A stretch of 64,000 nt of DNA from Microcoleus vaginatus HSN003. Its GTDB lineage: Bacteria; Cyanobacteriota; Cyanobacteriia; Cyanobacteriales; Microcoleaceae. Every line of letters begins with the position of its first letter. The stretch's first letter is position 1. Shown one piece after another: positions 44,724 through 53,567 of this stretch. Made by a program: the position numbers and the translations under genes. The notes beneath the pieces are model-generated. The model ran no database searches. It was given only the letters and a program-made list of their open reading frames with translations, and was not told the origin of the DNA. Location: contig NZ_CP031705.1 of assembly GCF_022701255.1 (NCBI RefSeq), positions 4,402,001-4,466,000 on the forward strand, given 5' to 3'.

Positions 44724-45586
44724 GAATACCTGCTTTGCAGAACTTCTAACTGTGATTAGTATTCATTTTTACAATTCGGCAAATTTGTCGCCATCGTTCT
44801 TAAGAGTTAAACGTGATTTTAATCAAAAATGTAATTAAAGTAACTAAAACAGAACTTAGGCACTCAAGGGCGTTAACTCAAGGGTTTGAGACTTGTGTTG
44901 AGCGTAGGCGAAACCTTGCTTCACTACCTTCTCTGCGGACAGAAACTCGTACTACGTGGGTAAGTCCTATAAAAATTATTCAGCCCTGTTTATGAAAAAT
45001 AGTCGGGACTGTTTTTAGTTCGGAGTCTGAAACGCTTGATTTTTCGTTGGTAGCGAACTTGCCTTGGAGCCTTGAACCCTTATTCTACGGTTGGCTATCA
45101 AAAACTGTCCGAAGTTTTATATGAAAATTAATTTAACTTTTGATAACTAGATAAATCGTGGTGAATATTTAACATTTGTAACTAAAGAAACATTTTTTAG
45201 CGGACAGGAATAATACCGTAGAAAGAGGTCATTTTCTGCGGAAACAGCGAGGATGAGCTTGTAATTATAAGGCAAGGGAAACCAGAACATGAATCCTTTA
45301 TTCAACTGGGTTTTCCCGCGACTTTAAGCCAAGTTTGAGCCGAGAATAGCAATGATTATTTTTGCTTATGTCTTGGTAGCACTTGTTTTATAGTTGTTGA
45401 CCGGCAAACTTTGTAGAACCAAAATCAGCTTTAACGACTGCTGCTACCTCAGTAATTGGTAATTGGTGAAAATCTCATTCGTCCCTGTTACCCGTTAGAT
45501 ATTCCGAGCAGTGGGTCTAAGGCTCTAAAAGTTTAATGTGGGATGTTGGCGAATTACCGTTACTGTAAAACTCTGGAGTGTTAAAA
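44724..45586. other. Intergenic region of about 860 bp, no gene recognised
   Basis: Between the GH13 pseudogene and the small plus-strand gene. A+T-rich, with no convincing reading frame or RNA. A 7-mer related to AATTGGT lies near 45454-45465. Confidence 0.4.
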
Positions 45587-45835
45587 ATGCTAAAACAAAT
45601 GTGTTGGTTGCCCAGACTCGGAGGCAAGGGAGAAAAGATATTGCACTTACGCACCGATGCCCGTCAGGGGTGGCGGCCTTATACAGCTTGTCCGCAGTTC
45701 GCTGTACCCGACTACCGGGAACCGGGCGGTTCTAAGGGATGGGCAACTTATCAGAAGCTGAGAGTTCAAGGGTGGAATTTAATATCGACCGCAGAAGGGC
45801 AGCAGTCGATTTTTGGCGAACAGAAAAGTGCTTAA
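45587..45835 (+). CDS. Conserved-looking small hypothetical protein
   Basis: An 82-residue protein with a firm gene structure: CTGGAG upstream of the ATG at 45587 and an intrinsic terminator 22 bp after the stop. The core reads KILHLRTDARQGWRPYTACPQFAVPDYREPGG and WATYQKLRVQGWNLIST, with many Trp, Tyr and Pro residues that look constrained. I do not recognise the family. It lies convergent with the cyanophycinase gene. Confidence 0.6.
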   Translation: MLKQMCWLPRLGGKGEKILHLRTDARQGWRPYTACPQFAVPDYREPGGSKGWATYQKLRVQGWNLISTAEGQQSIFGEQKSA

Positions 45836-45856
45836 AGAACCAGAAACCGCACCAAT

Positions 45857-45888
45857 AAAAGAAGAGGTAAAATCCTCTTCTTTTTATT
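45857..45888. terminator. Bidirectional terminator between small gene and cphB
   Basis: An 11-bp stem (AAAAGAAGAGG/CCTCTTCTTTT) with a six-base loop, followed by TATT on the plus strand and by TTTTATT on the minus strand. It can end both convergent transcripts. Confidence 0.9.
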
Positions 45889-45996
45889 AGTTTGGGAGAC
45901 AGAAACTGGGTTTTTAACCATCCTACTTGGTAGAATGGGTAAGGTGTGCAGTGCTCACCTTACATAATTTTAAGATGTTTGCCAGTTGCAAGTAAA

Positions 45997-46842
45997 TTAG
46001 GCGAGCTCCCTTTGTCTCTCTGCTATGGTTGCTCTGCTATCAAACACCGGCTGGCGAGTTTTCAAGTTAAACCGGTATCCGTGGGGGAGGATGTGCAATT
46101 TGGCCCCGCAAATCGCTAAACCCTCATCCTTCAAGCGTCCCTCAATATTGTCGTGGAGTTTTTCCGACTCGTCGATGACAGTTACAGCGCTTTCGCCAAT
46201 GACTTCCAACTCGTCACCGTGGACTAAAATAGCTGTATTTTCGTCAATACCAAATCCCAACACAGCCGGTTGCAGCAAGAGTGCCGTAACTAAGCGTCCC
46301 AGACGACCTCGTTGGGCGAAATGCTGGTCGATGACAACTCCTGGAAGGAAACCCATTCCCGGGCCCATTGCTACCACATCAACGCGGGGATTTGTCTCCG
46401 AGTCTCCTTCAATAATCATCATGTCTGGCATCATCGCCGCGCCGGCACTGGTGCCGCCAATGATAATCCCTTCAGAGTAGCGTTTGTGCATAGCTGCGTC
46501 GAGTTTGGTGTCTTTCAAGCAGCTAATAATCCGCGCTTGATCTCCGCCGGTAAAGAATATGCCCGTGGCTTGTTCGATTGCTTCTAAATAATCTTGATTT
46601 TTGGCATCTTCGGGTGTCTGGGTGTCAACTACTCGCACATCTTCAGCGCCGAGTCGCTCAAACACTCGGATGTAATTATCTCCTACTTCTCCCGGCAAGC
46701 TTGTCGCAGCCGTCATGATCACAATGTGGGCTTTAGTGCCTCCGGCACACCGCAAGAATTCCCGCAGAATTTTGCAGTCCCCCTCTTTGTCTTCCGCGCC
46801 ACCAATAATTAGCAACTTTCCCTGAGTTTCCTGGCTCGCCAT
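45997..46842 (-). CDS. cphB: Cyanophycinase
   Basis: A 281-residue serine peptidase of family S51. It is an exopeptidase that cuts beta-Asp-Arg dipeptides from cyanophycin. Nucleophile Ser132 is in IIGGTSAGAAMM, with FFTGGDQ (97-102) before it and DQHFAQRGRLGRL after it; length and numbering match well-studied CphB. GGAG lies 8 bases before ATG. Cytoplasmic. Divergent from the CphA2-type synthetase gene, with one small gene between them on its own strand. The pair would release and reuse the dipeptide. Confidence 0.96.
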   Translation of the reverse strand: MASQETQGKLLIIGGAEDKEGDCKILREFLRCAGGTKAHIVIMTAATSLPGEVGDNYIRVFERLGAEDVRVVDTQTPEDAKNQDYLEAIEQATGIFFTGGDQARIISCLKDTKLDAAMHKRYSEGIIIGGTSAGAAMMPDMMIIEGDSETNPRVDVVAMGPGMGFLPGVVIDQHFAQRGRLGRLVTALLLQPAVLGFGIDENTAILVHGDELEVIGESAVTVIDESEKLHDNIEGRLKDEGLAICGAKLHILPHGYRFNLKTRQPVFDSRATIAERQRELA

Positions 46843-47205
46843 ATTATCTCCACTGTTAATTTATTTAACTTCACTAAAACACAAACTTCTTTTTTCCGAA
46901 AACGGCCCAAAGGTATATATAGATACAAAAAAATCTCAGACTTCTACCTCTCCAGGACGCACATAGCTCAAACATTCGGGTTGTTTTTTACTCTGGCTTT
47001 GAGCTGTAACAATGTTTTTGTTAAACAAAACTTAACCCTCCCCTAACAAGATAGAGGTGGGTCAAAAATTGAGTTGAATTTATCAAGACTTACCGGCGCG
47101 GGGTAATCAATCCGGTTTCTGACGGGATTCTTCGCGACTCCTCCTATTAGTTTCTCCTAGAAATCGGATTGATAAGCGTAAGTCATCAATTAGTCCGATC
47201 GCCCG
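46843..47205. other. Intergenic region, no gene
   Basis: About 363 bp upstream of cphB on its strand; A+T-rich. No repeat or structure that I can name. Confidence 0.4.
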
Positions 47206-47403
47206 TTAGTGCGATCGCTCGATCAAATTGCTCAATATGGTACTCGCCCGTTCTAAAGGTAGGTGTCTGGGTTTGCCGTTCCAGACAATCTGATATTCGT
47301 TGCTGTTTTGACCATCGCCGTAGCCAGAAATTAGCTTCCGGTGAAATGCTTCCTCAGCTAAGTGGTGAACTTTGTCCCTGAGAGCAGTTTGTGCAATCTT
47401 CAT
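47206..47403 (-). CDS. Small hypothetical protein next to cph genes
   Basis: A 65-residue protein starting MKIAQTALRDKVHHLAEEAF, with GYGDGQNSNEYQIVWNGKPRHLPLERASTIL after it. GAGG lies about 8 bases before the ATG at 47403. An in-frame extension upstream looks unlike coding sequence. I do not recognise the family; the RHLPLERASTIL end may be a helix. Located between cphB and cphA2, same strand as cphB. Confidence 0.5.
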   Translation of the reverse strand: MKIAQTALRDKVHHLAEEAFHRKLISGYGDGQNSNEYQIVWNGKPRHLPLERASTILSNLIERSH

Positions 47404-47608
47404 AATTTGCTGCCTCTTAAATTTTCTTTCACTGTCATAAACAATTATAACTGGGCGGTGTACCTCTCTAAAGTTATAGATTTTATTCTCAAGGTGGAAG
47501 GAAGTAGTCATTAGTTATTAGTGCTTAGTTATATGTGCTTAGTTATATGTGCTTAGTCATGAACCTTTAGTCAGATATTGCAGGAAGAAGAAATATTTTC
47601 TTACTCTC

Positions 47609-47650
47609 CTACTCTTCCGCAATGCTGAAGGCAGAATTGCGGAAGAGTAG
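47609..47650. promoter_or_regulatory. Long inverted repeat upstream of cphA2
   Basis: A 15-bp perfect stem (CTACTCTTCCGCAAT and its complement) with a 12-base loop, about 100 bp before the start codon. There is no T-run on the plus strand. It may be a leader-RNA structure, an operator or a processing site. Confidence 0.6.
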
Positions 47651-47752
47651 TTGTCTTAACTGAGCAGTGCAATAATATCTATGCCCGCAGGTAGTATCCC
47701 CTGTACCGCCTATAAAGTTAACGTTAAAAATTAGCTCAAAGGAGGTTAGAAA

Positions 47753-49663
47753 ATGCTGCAAGAAAAAAGCACCGAAACAGCCCGCGTTAATGCTCGAAAA
47801 ACCGATATTTTTGATGTTTTCAATTTCAAACACTATATCGGGCCCAACCCTTATTTAGACACCGCGGCTTTAGTTTTTGATGTAGCGGTAACGGGCGCGA
47901 GCGAACCTTTGCCGATCGCACATTACCAGAAAATTATTGGCGATCGCTACCCGCAAATCCTGCACGAAACTTTCTCGAACCATGCCCAACTGTTCGGCCG
48001 TACCGCATCAGAAGTAGCCAAACTCGACATGGGTTTGCACTTCCAACACTGGAACATCAAGCCGTGTTCTCACTTTCACAGAATCAGCATAGAAGCACTT
48101 CACGCCCGCACCGGCAGAGCAGTAGTGTACGCAGTTTGGGATTGGTTTGAAGCGATCAATCAAAATCAAGACTTTCCCTTGGAAGCACAAATGGGCGCGC
48201 TGCAAAATATGTTCCGGCAGTCAGTTTACGGAGGCCCGACAGTTTATTCGTTAATGCGAGCTGCATCTCAAAAAGACATTCCCGTATTTTATTTGTGGGA
48301 TGAAGGATTGATGCAATACGGGTACGGCAAAAAACTCGTGCGCGGCTCTGCAACTACTTTTGATTCTGACAGCCATTTAGACTCAGATTTTACCACGCGC
48401 AAAGACGATTGTAAAGCTTTTCTCGCTACATTAGGATTTCCTGTTCCCAAAGGCGATATCGTCTCCACAGAAAGCGGAGCTCTGGCAGTTGCTAGAGACA
48501 TTGGCTATCCAGTTGCTGTCAAACCAGTAGTCGGTCATAAAGGAATTGGCGTCACAGCAGATATCCGAGATGCGGAGGAATTGCAGGCCGCTTTTAAAAG
48601 AGCAGTTAAGGCAATTCCCGAAACAGAATCGGTGCGAGTAATTGTGGAAAACAGCATCAAAGGATCGGATTTTAGGCTATTGTGCGTTGACGGCAAATTT
48701 GTTTCGGCAACTGAACGCCGACCCGCTTGGGTAACAGGGGACGGCGACTCAACAGTTCGCGAATTGATCCGCCGTGAAAACCGCAAACCCCAACGTTTGG
48801 ATACGCCAACTTCGGCCCTGAGCAAAATTCAGTCCGACGAAGCGATGGAAATGTATCTGGCAGAACAAGGGCTGTCATTGGATAGTGTCCTAGAGGGCGA
48901 TCGCATTGTGTATCTACGCAAAGTCGCCAATCTTTCCGCAGGCGGCGTCAGCATCGACGCTACCCGCAATATTCACCCGGATAACATTGTTTTGGCTCAA
49001 GATATCGCCCTACATTTTCGGTTAGCTTGTTTGGGGGTTGATGTGATAACAGAAACTCTCGCCAAATCTTGGAAAACAGGCAATTTTGGGATTCTCGAAA
49101 TCAATGCCGCGCCGGGAATTTTTATGCACCTCAACCCGTCTGTCGGCGAAGGTGTGGATGTGCCTTCGCATATTATCGAAACTTTCTTTGAATCGGAAAA
49201 ATCCGCCAGAATTCCGATTATTACTTTCAACCGAATTTCGGTGCACGATCTGCAAGAAACAATCGACCACATTCTGTTGCAGCATCCCGATTGGACGATC
49301 GGTGCCGTTTGTCGCGGGGGACTTTTTGTCAACCGTTCTGAGAAAGTTTTGAATAAGAGTTACAATCTTAACGTGCAAAGTTTGCTGCGGAATCCCAAGC
49401 TCGATTTGTTAATTGCTGAATATCCCGGAAATATTTTGGAAGCTGAGGGAATGTTTTATCGGGGAAGCAATATGGTGGTGCTGGACAATCCGGGGGAAAC
49501 TGAGATGATGTTGGTCAGAGAAAGCACTGATGACGATACTGTTGTGGTGAGGGAAGGAAATAGTATTTCTCTTCGCCGCCAAGGGTTGATCGAACAGTAT
49601 ACTCTGGGAGATGATGAACCCTTCACACGGGTTTATTTGAAGGAAATAGGGACTGTTTTGTAA
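47753..49663 (+). CDS. cphA2: Cyanophycin synthetase 2 (beta-Asp-Arg ligase)
   Basis: A 636-residue enzyme of the CphA family. The N-terminal domain (1-160) and the ATP-grasp domain (about 215-470: DDCKAFLATLGFPVPKGD, VKPVVGHKGIGV, LEINAAPGIFMH) match CphA1. The Mur-ligase part is short and lacks the GTNGKTT-type P-loop found in CphA1 of about 870 residues. This is the CphA2 architecture: it joins beta-Asp-Arg dipeptides into cyanophycin and does not add Asp and Arg one by one. A perfect AAAGGAGGT site is 6 bases upstream. Divergent from cphB, whose product makes that dipeptide. CphA1 is presumably elsewhere. It is not a truncated gene; the end is clean and typical. Confidence 0.92.
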   Translation: MLQEKSTETARVNARKTDIFDVFNFKHYIGPNPYLDTAALVFDVAVTGASEPLPIAHYQKIIGDRYPQILHETFSNHAQLFGRTASEVAKLDMGLHFQHWNIKPCSHFHRISIEALHARTGRAVVYAVWDWFEAINQNQDFPLEAQMGALQNMFRQSVYGGPTVYSLMRAASQKDIPVFYLWDEGLMQYGYGKKLVRGSATTFDSDSHLDSDFTTRKDDCKAFLATLGFPVPKGDIVSTESGALAVARDIGYPVAVKPVVGHKGIGVTADIRDAEELQAAFKRAVKAIPETESVRVIVENSIKGSDFRLLCVDGKFVSATERRPAWVTGDGDSTVRELIRRENRKPQRLDTPTSALSKIQSDEAMEMYLAEQGLSLDSVLEGDRIVYLRKVANLSAGGVSIDATRNIHPDNIVLAQDIALHFRLACLGVDVITETLAKSWKTGNFGILEINAAPGIFMHLNPSVGEGVDVPSHIIETFFESEKSARIPIITFNRISVHDLQETIDHILLQHPDWTIGAVCRGGLFVNRSEKVLNKSYNLNVQSLLRNPKLDLLIAEYPGNILEAEGMFYRGSNMVVLDNPGETEMMLVRESTDDDTVVVREGNSISLRRQGLIEQYTLGDDEPFTRVYLKEIGTVL

Positions 49664-50040
49664 GCTGTGCCACATTTAAGTTGGCTTTGTAGGGCGGGTA
49701 TTAAGTACCCGCCCCACCAGATAAAGGCTTTTTCTCGTTCCCGAGTTCTTCCGGAGAAGGAAGTTGGGGATCACCCAGATTGGAACTCGCTTCGTTACAC
49801 TTAGTTACAATTGGTTTCAATTCCTCAGTCGTGGATGCAGTATTCGTAAGAAACCCGGTTTCTCCCCAGGTTTCTCGTTACCACACCAAGATTTTCGTAG
49901 AAATTGGGTTTCTTACGGTAAGTCCTATTGCTGAGATCATAAGTTTTTAAACAATTTAGTTTCTGCGCTGTCGATCGTGCTATCAAGGAACTTCACAAGT
50001 CTTTAAACAATTGCACTCCGGTAGCAGAAGGTGTGGAAAT
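49664..50040. other. Intergenic region with dispersed repeats
   Basis: About 377 bp. Inverted pair CGTAAGAAACCCGGTTTCT and GGGTTTCTTACGG near 49845-49919, and a GGCGGGTATTAAGTACCCGCC palindrome near 49694-49714. The first belongs to a dispersed AAGAAACCGGG motif also near 41403 and 63878. No gene. Confidence 0.6.
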
Positions 50041-52128
50041 ATGAATGTTGCGAGCAATTGGTTTAATTCGCTGAAGGAAAGTTTACTGTCCCACCGTCGC
50101 TACATTCCAGCAGCGCTGACTGTTTGCACCGGCACGAGTTTGTCATTGGCAGCCGCAGCCGTTGTGTGGCATTCAGAAAACCAACGAATGCAAGTTCAAT
50201 TTCATCAGCAAGCCGATCGCCTGAATGTAGCATTGCAGCAAAGCATTAACAAAAATTTAGAATTTCTGTACTCACTTGAAGCATTCTACAGCGCATCTAG
50301 TGAAGTTAGCAGACAAGATTTTAAGCAATTCACTCAACCTGCACTTTCCCGAAATTCTGCTATACATTCTGTTAACTGGATTCGGCGCGTGCCGGGTGCC
50401 CAAAAAGCAGCTTATGAACAAACAATTCGAGCCGAAGGTTTTCCGGCATTTCAAATTTACGAGCGAACTCCTGACAAAAAGCAGGTCAAAGCAAAAGTGC
50501 GATCGGAATATTTTCCAATTATTTACAGAGAAGCACTAGAAGAAGATAACAAAGTTATCGGTTTTGATGTTGCCTCCAACCCCGATCGCAAAACAGCTTT
50601 AGAGAAATCGGTGAATACCGGGAAAATAGCCGCTTCCGGGCGGATTAGATTAGTCAGCAACAATCAACCGGGATTGCAAGTATTTCTACCAGTACCCCGC
50701 CGCACAACTTCTGCTGATAACTCGGTCAACGGCCGCCCAAACCTAATGGGAGTTATTGCGGGTCTGTTTCAGATTACCAATATGGTCGATTTCTCTTTAG
50801 AATCGCTAAATTTAGACAAGATTAATTTTTACCTATACGACAACTCCGCTACAGAGAAAGAACGCTTTCTGGTGCGCTACGACTCACAAGCTAAGCAGTT
50901 GATAGATAACCCAAAACACGAAAAGCTAGAGTTAACTAATCTCGGACAAATCTGTCAAAATCCTAGTGCTTGCACTCGCCTATTTAACGTAGCAGACCGC
51001 CAGTGGAGGCTGCTAGTTTTGCCTGGGAATGGGTACAACAGTATGAGGACGCATCAGGGTTCGCTGGCAATTGGCGCGATCGGGCTATTGATGACTGGCA
51101 GCTTGACGATTTACCTGTTGATGTCCCTAGAACGTACCGCAAAAGTAGAACAGCAAGTGTACGATCGCACAATTCAACTAAAACAGCGCACCGCTGAACT
51201 AGAAACGGCACTAAAAAATTTGCAGGAAGCTCAATTTAAACTAATCCAAACTGAAAAAATGTCCAGCTTGGGGCAGTTAGTGGCTGGAGTTGCCCACGAA
51301 ATTAATAATCCTGTCAACTTCATCTCTGGCAACCTGATCCATACAGGCGCATATACCCAAAACTTGCTGGAACTTGTGGAAATATATCAGCAGCAATATC
51401 CCAACCCAACGCCCGAAGTGCAAGCGAAACTACAAGAGATTGATTTGGAGTTTATCACTGAAGACTTGCCTAAAATCCTACAATCTATGAATATGGGAGC
51501 TGAACGAATCAGCCAGATCGTGCTTTCTCTGCGGAATTTTTCGCGCTTGGATGAAGCTGAAATGAAGTCGGTTGACCTTCACCAAGGCATTGACAGCACC
51601 TTGATGATTTTGGATAGTCGGCTGAAAGCCCAACCTGGTTTTCCGGGCATTCAACTCATCAAAGAATACGGAAATTTGCCCTTAGTGGAGTGCTGGGCGG
51701 GACAATTGAATCAGGTATTTATGAATGTTTTGAGCAACGCCATTGATGTTTTACATGAAAAAAAGAGTCACATTTTACCAAATGGTAAAAATTCCTATGC
51801 TCCGGCTTTTTTACCTAGGATTCGGATTCGCACTGAACTTTTAAGTTCTAATTGTGTATGCGTGCGAATTGCTGACAATGGAGCGGGCATGACGGAGAAT
51901 GTAAAAAAACGTTTGTTTGATCCGTTTTTTACTACCAAACCTGTAGGCAAAGGTACTGGGTTGGGATTGTCGATCTGCTATCAAATAGTGGACAAACACC
52001 AAGGTTCGCTCAGGTGCCTATCGGCTCCGGGAGAGGGAACAGAATTCTGGATTGAGGTGCCGGTGCGACAACAGTCTAAGCAATCTGTTTCTAAGGTTTC
52101 ACCTGCGGTAAGTGCCAGTTGGAATTAG
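50041..52128 (+). CDS. CHASE-domain membrane histidine kinase
   Basis: A 695-residue sensor kinase. Transmembrane helix at about 25-45 (ALTVCTGTSLSLAAAAVVW), an extracellular CHASE domain of about 270 residues (FLYSLEAFYSASSEVSRQDFKQF, IHSVNWIRRVPGAQKAAYE), a second helix (LAIGAIGLLMTGSLTIYLLM), coiled coil, HisKA-type domain with His419 in GVAHEINNPVNFISGN, and HATPase with N box, ADNGAGM and GTGLGLSI. CHASE domains bind small signals outside the membrane. No response regulator adjacent. The ATG at 50041 follows GGTGTGGA; an earlier TTG is less likely. Confidence 0.92.
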   Translation: MNVASNWFNSLKESLLSHRRYIPAALTVCTGTSLSLAAAAVVWHSENQRMQVQFHQQADRLNVALQQSINKNLEFLYSLEAFYSASSEVSRQDFKQFTQPALSRNSAIHSVNWIRRVPGAQKAAYEQTIRAEGFPAFQIYERTPDKKQVKAKVRSEYFPIIYREALEEDNKVIGFDVASNPDRKTALEKSVNTGKIAASGRIRLVSNNQPGLQVFLPVPRRTTSADNSVNGRPNLMGVIAGLFQITNMVDFSLESLNLDKINFYLYDNSATEKERFLVRYDSQAKQLIDNPKHEKLELTNLGQICQNPSACTRLFNVADRQWRLLVLPGNGYNSMRTHQGSLAIGAIGLLMTGSLTIYLLMSLERTAKVEQQVYDRTIQLKQRTAELETALKNLQEAQFKLIQTEKMSSLGQLVAGVAHEINNPVNFISGNLIHTGAYTQNLLELVEIYQQQYPNPTPEVQAKLQEIDLEFITEDLPKILQSMNMGAERISQIVLSLRNFSRLDEAEMKSVDLHQGIDSTLMILDSRLKAQPGFPGIQLIKEYGNLPLVECWAGQLNQVFMNVLSNAIDVLHEKKSHILPNGKNSYAPAFLPRIRIRTELLSSNCVCVRIADNGAGMTENVKKRLFDPFFTTKPVGKGTGLGLSICYQIVDKHQGSLRCLSAPGEGTEFWIEVPVRQQSKQSVSKVSPAVSASWN

Positions 52129-52482
52129 CGGGAGAAATCTCGCTTCTAGCTGAGTCTTACTGCGAGCATCTCAATGAAAGCAGCCAAGCCCAAAATTGGA
52201 GTTTGGAGCCAGGAGACAGGAGCCAGGAGGCAGGAGCCAGGAGGAAAGAGGAAGAAGAGAGGAGGAAGAAGGAAAGAGCCAGAAGAAGTGTTTTTACAAA
52301 TATGAGATGCTCCCTAATTCCTGTTTAGAAAAGGTGAACTATCCGCACTCTACTGGGGAAAGGTGCGGATTTCGCACTCTACTTTTAACAGTTAACACTT
52401 AACAGTTAACTGTCAACTGTCAACTGTTATATTTATTAGCAAGCGGGTGCTAATTTCAGTGAAATATGGTCGAAAAGAAATA
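52129..52482. other. Purine-rich and heptamer-repeat region
   Basis: About 350 bp. Positions 52205-52275 are GGAGCCAGGAGNCAGGAGCC-type tandem units merging into GAGGAAGAA runs; 52386-52428 are TTAACAG/CAACTGT heptamers. Short reading frames here are artefacts of the repeats. Confidence 0.6.
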
Positions 52483-52497
52483 CAGCACTTCCGGATG

Positions 52498-53064
52498 TTA
52501 TGAGGTACAGTAGCAGCAATTAGTAAACCAGTTTTTGAGATGTTTCGGATTAATTAAGTCAAGAGCCACAGCAATTATCGTGTCAACCATTTTAGTGCTG
52601 GTTGGTGAAAACTGTCGCAATAAAGATTTAAGTTGCGACCACCATAATTCAATCGGATTAAAATCAGGAGAGTATGGGGATAAACATAAAATAGAAGCAC
52701 CCACCACGGCAATCATCGATGTAATTGAATCTACTTTATGCGCTGGTAAGTTATCCATCACTACTACGGCTCCGGGCCACAATTGTGGCACTAAACATTT
52801 CTCGATAAACACCTCAAATGCTTTGCTATCCATCGAGTTGTCCAGGGTCATTAATGCCACTACTTTCGTGAGGCTAATTGCACCAATTACTGTGACTTTC
52901 TTGCCTCGATAAAAAGGTTTGACCGCATAGGCTCTAGTTCCTCGTTGCGAACGTGCATGAGTTCTGGTTAAACCTAGCAATACTCCAGTCTCATCTAAAA
53001 ATACTAGATTTTTTGGCTCGATATCCTTGACTTTTTCCCAATAGTCTAACCTTAACTTCATCAC
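52498..53064 (-). CDS. IS630 transposase, catalytic part (ORF B)
   Basis: A 188-residue frame carrying the DDE catalytic triad: LVFLDETG, VVMDNLPAHK and NPIELWWSQLK. It starts in overlap with ORF A and alone lacks the DNA-binding part, so it should be expressed as a fusion. Frame and content fit IS630/Tc1-type elements. See ORF A for the slippery site. Confidence 0.9.
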   Translation of the reverse strand: MMKLRLDYWEKVKDIEPKNLVFLDETGVLLGLTRTHARSQRGTRAYAVKPFYRGKKVTVIGAISLTKVVALMTLDNSMDSKAFEVFIEKCLVPQLWPGAVVVMDNLPAHKVDSITSMIAVVGASILCLSPYSPDFNPIELWWSQLKSLLRQFSPTSTKMVDTIIAVALDLINPKHLKNWFTNCCYCTS

Positions 53065-53444
53065 TCTTTCTGTGCCTGCTTGGCTACTCCTGACTGTTTT
53101 TTTTTACGATTTAATCCCAACTTCTGTAAGGCGCTACACATGGCTGTTCTGCCTACCCAATTTCCTGTCTTTTGGGCGAACAACTCACACAATTCTACCA
53201 AAGTTGCATCGGGATGTGTGACCACTATTTCTCTTAACTCTTGTGACGCATTATTCAAATGACTGAATCTGGGTTTACCCCTCGGTTTAGGCTGTAAATT
53301 CCCCTCTATTTTTTGTTGCTTGACAAGTTTTTGAACTAAGCTTTTACTGCAGGCAAATATTTCTGCTGTTTTTCTGATCGACAGCTTCTGCTCGACATGG
53401 GCTGCTACTATTTTGGATCGCAAATCTACTGAGTATGCTTTCAT
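53061..53444 (-). CDS. IS630 transposase, DNA-binding part (ORF A)
   Basis: A 127-residue frame with helix-turn-helix motifs (LSIRKTAEIFACSKSLVQKLV, LREIVVTHPDATLVELCELFAQKTG). A run of nine A at about 53095-53104 (minus strand reads CGT, nine A, CAG) lies near its end. Slipping back one base there opens a frame with no stop into ORF B, giving RKKK-TVRSSQAGTER-VMKLRLDYW, which is how the fused family looks. The full transposase would be about 310 residues. Without slippage a short protein ending QAQKE is made. Confidence 0.9.
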   Translation of the reverse strand: MKAYSVDLRSKIVAAHVEQKLSIRKTAEIFACSKSLVQKLVKQQKIEGNLQPKPRGKPRFSHLNNASQELREIVVTHPDATLVELCELFAQKTGNWVGRTAMCSALQKLGLNRKKKQSGVAKQAQKE

Positions 53445-53567
53445 TGGTATATTATTTTTAGTCGATTCTATTGTACCTCATAACATCCGGAAGTGCTGTA
53501 TCTGGGGTTTTAGCCGTCGTGACAATTTATAATTGTAGCGATGCCAGATTACCAATTATTAACTACG

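Larger units (their letters stand above)
52483..53498 (-). mobile_element. Intact IS630-family insertion sequence
   Basis: A 1016-bp element with perfect 27-bp terminal inverted repeats (29 bp with the flanking TA on each side, starting CAGCACTTCCGGATG). TA target duplications lie at 52481-52482 and 53499-53500. It carries two overlapping reading frames on the minus strand joined by a probable -1 frameshift. It looks recent and potentially active. Confidence 0.92.

Noticed and set aside
44813-44995. 60-residue plus-strand frame in the gap after the GH13 pseudogene
   Set aside because: No ribosome site, no recognisable motif, and composition like the surrounding non-coding DNA.
47753-49663. 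CphA2 as a truncated, broken cphA1
   Set aside because: There is a clean stop, a strong ribosome site, and the length and missing P-loop are those of the established CphA2 group; no remnant of the Mur domain follows.
52196-52410. Arg/Glu-rich short protein after the CHASE kinase
   Set aside because: The frame lies in purine-rich tandem repeats with no start signal.
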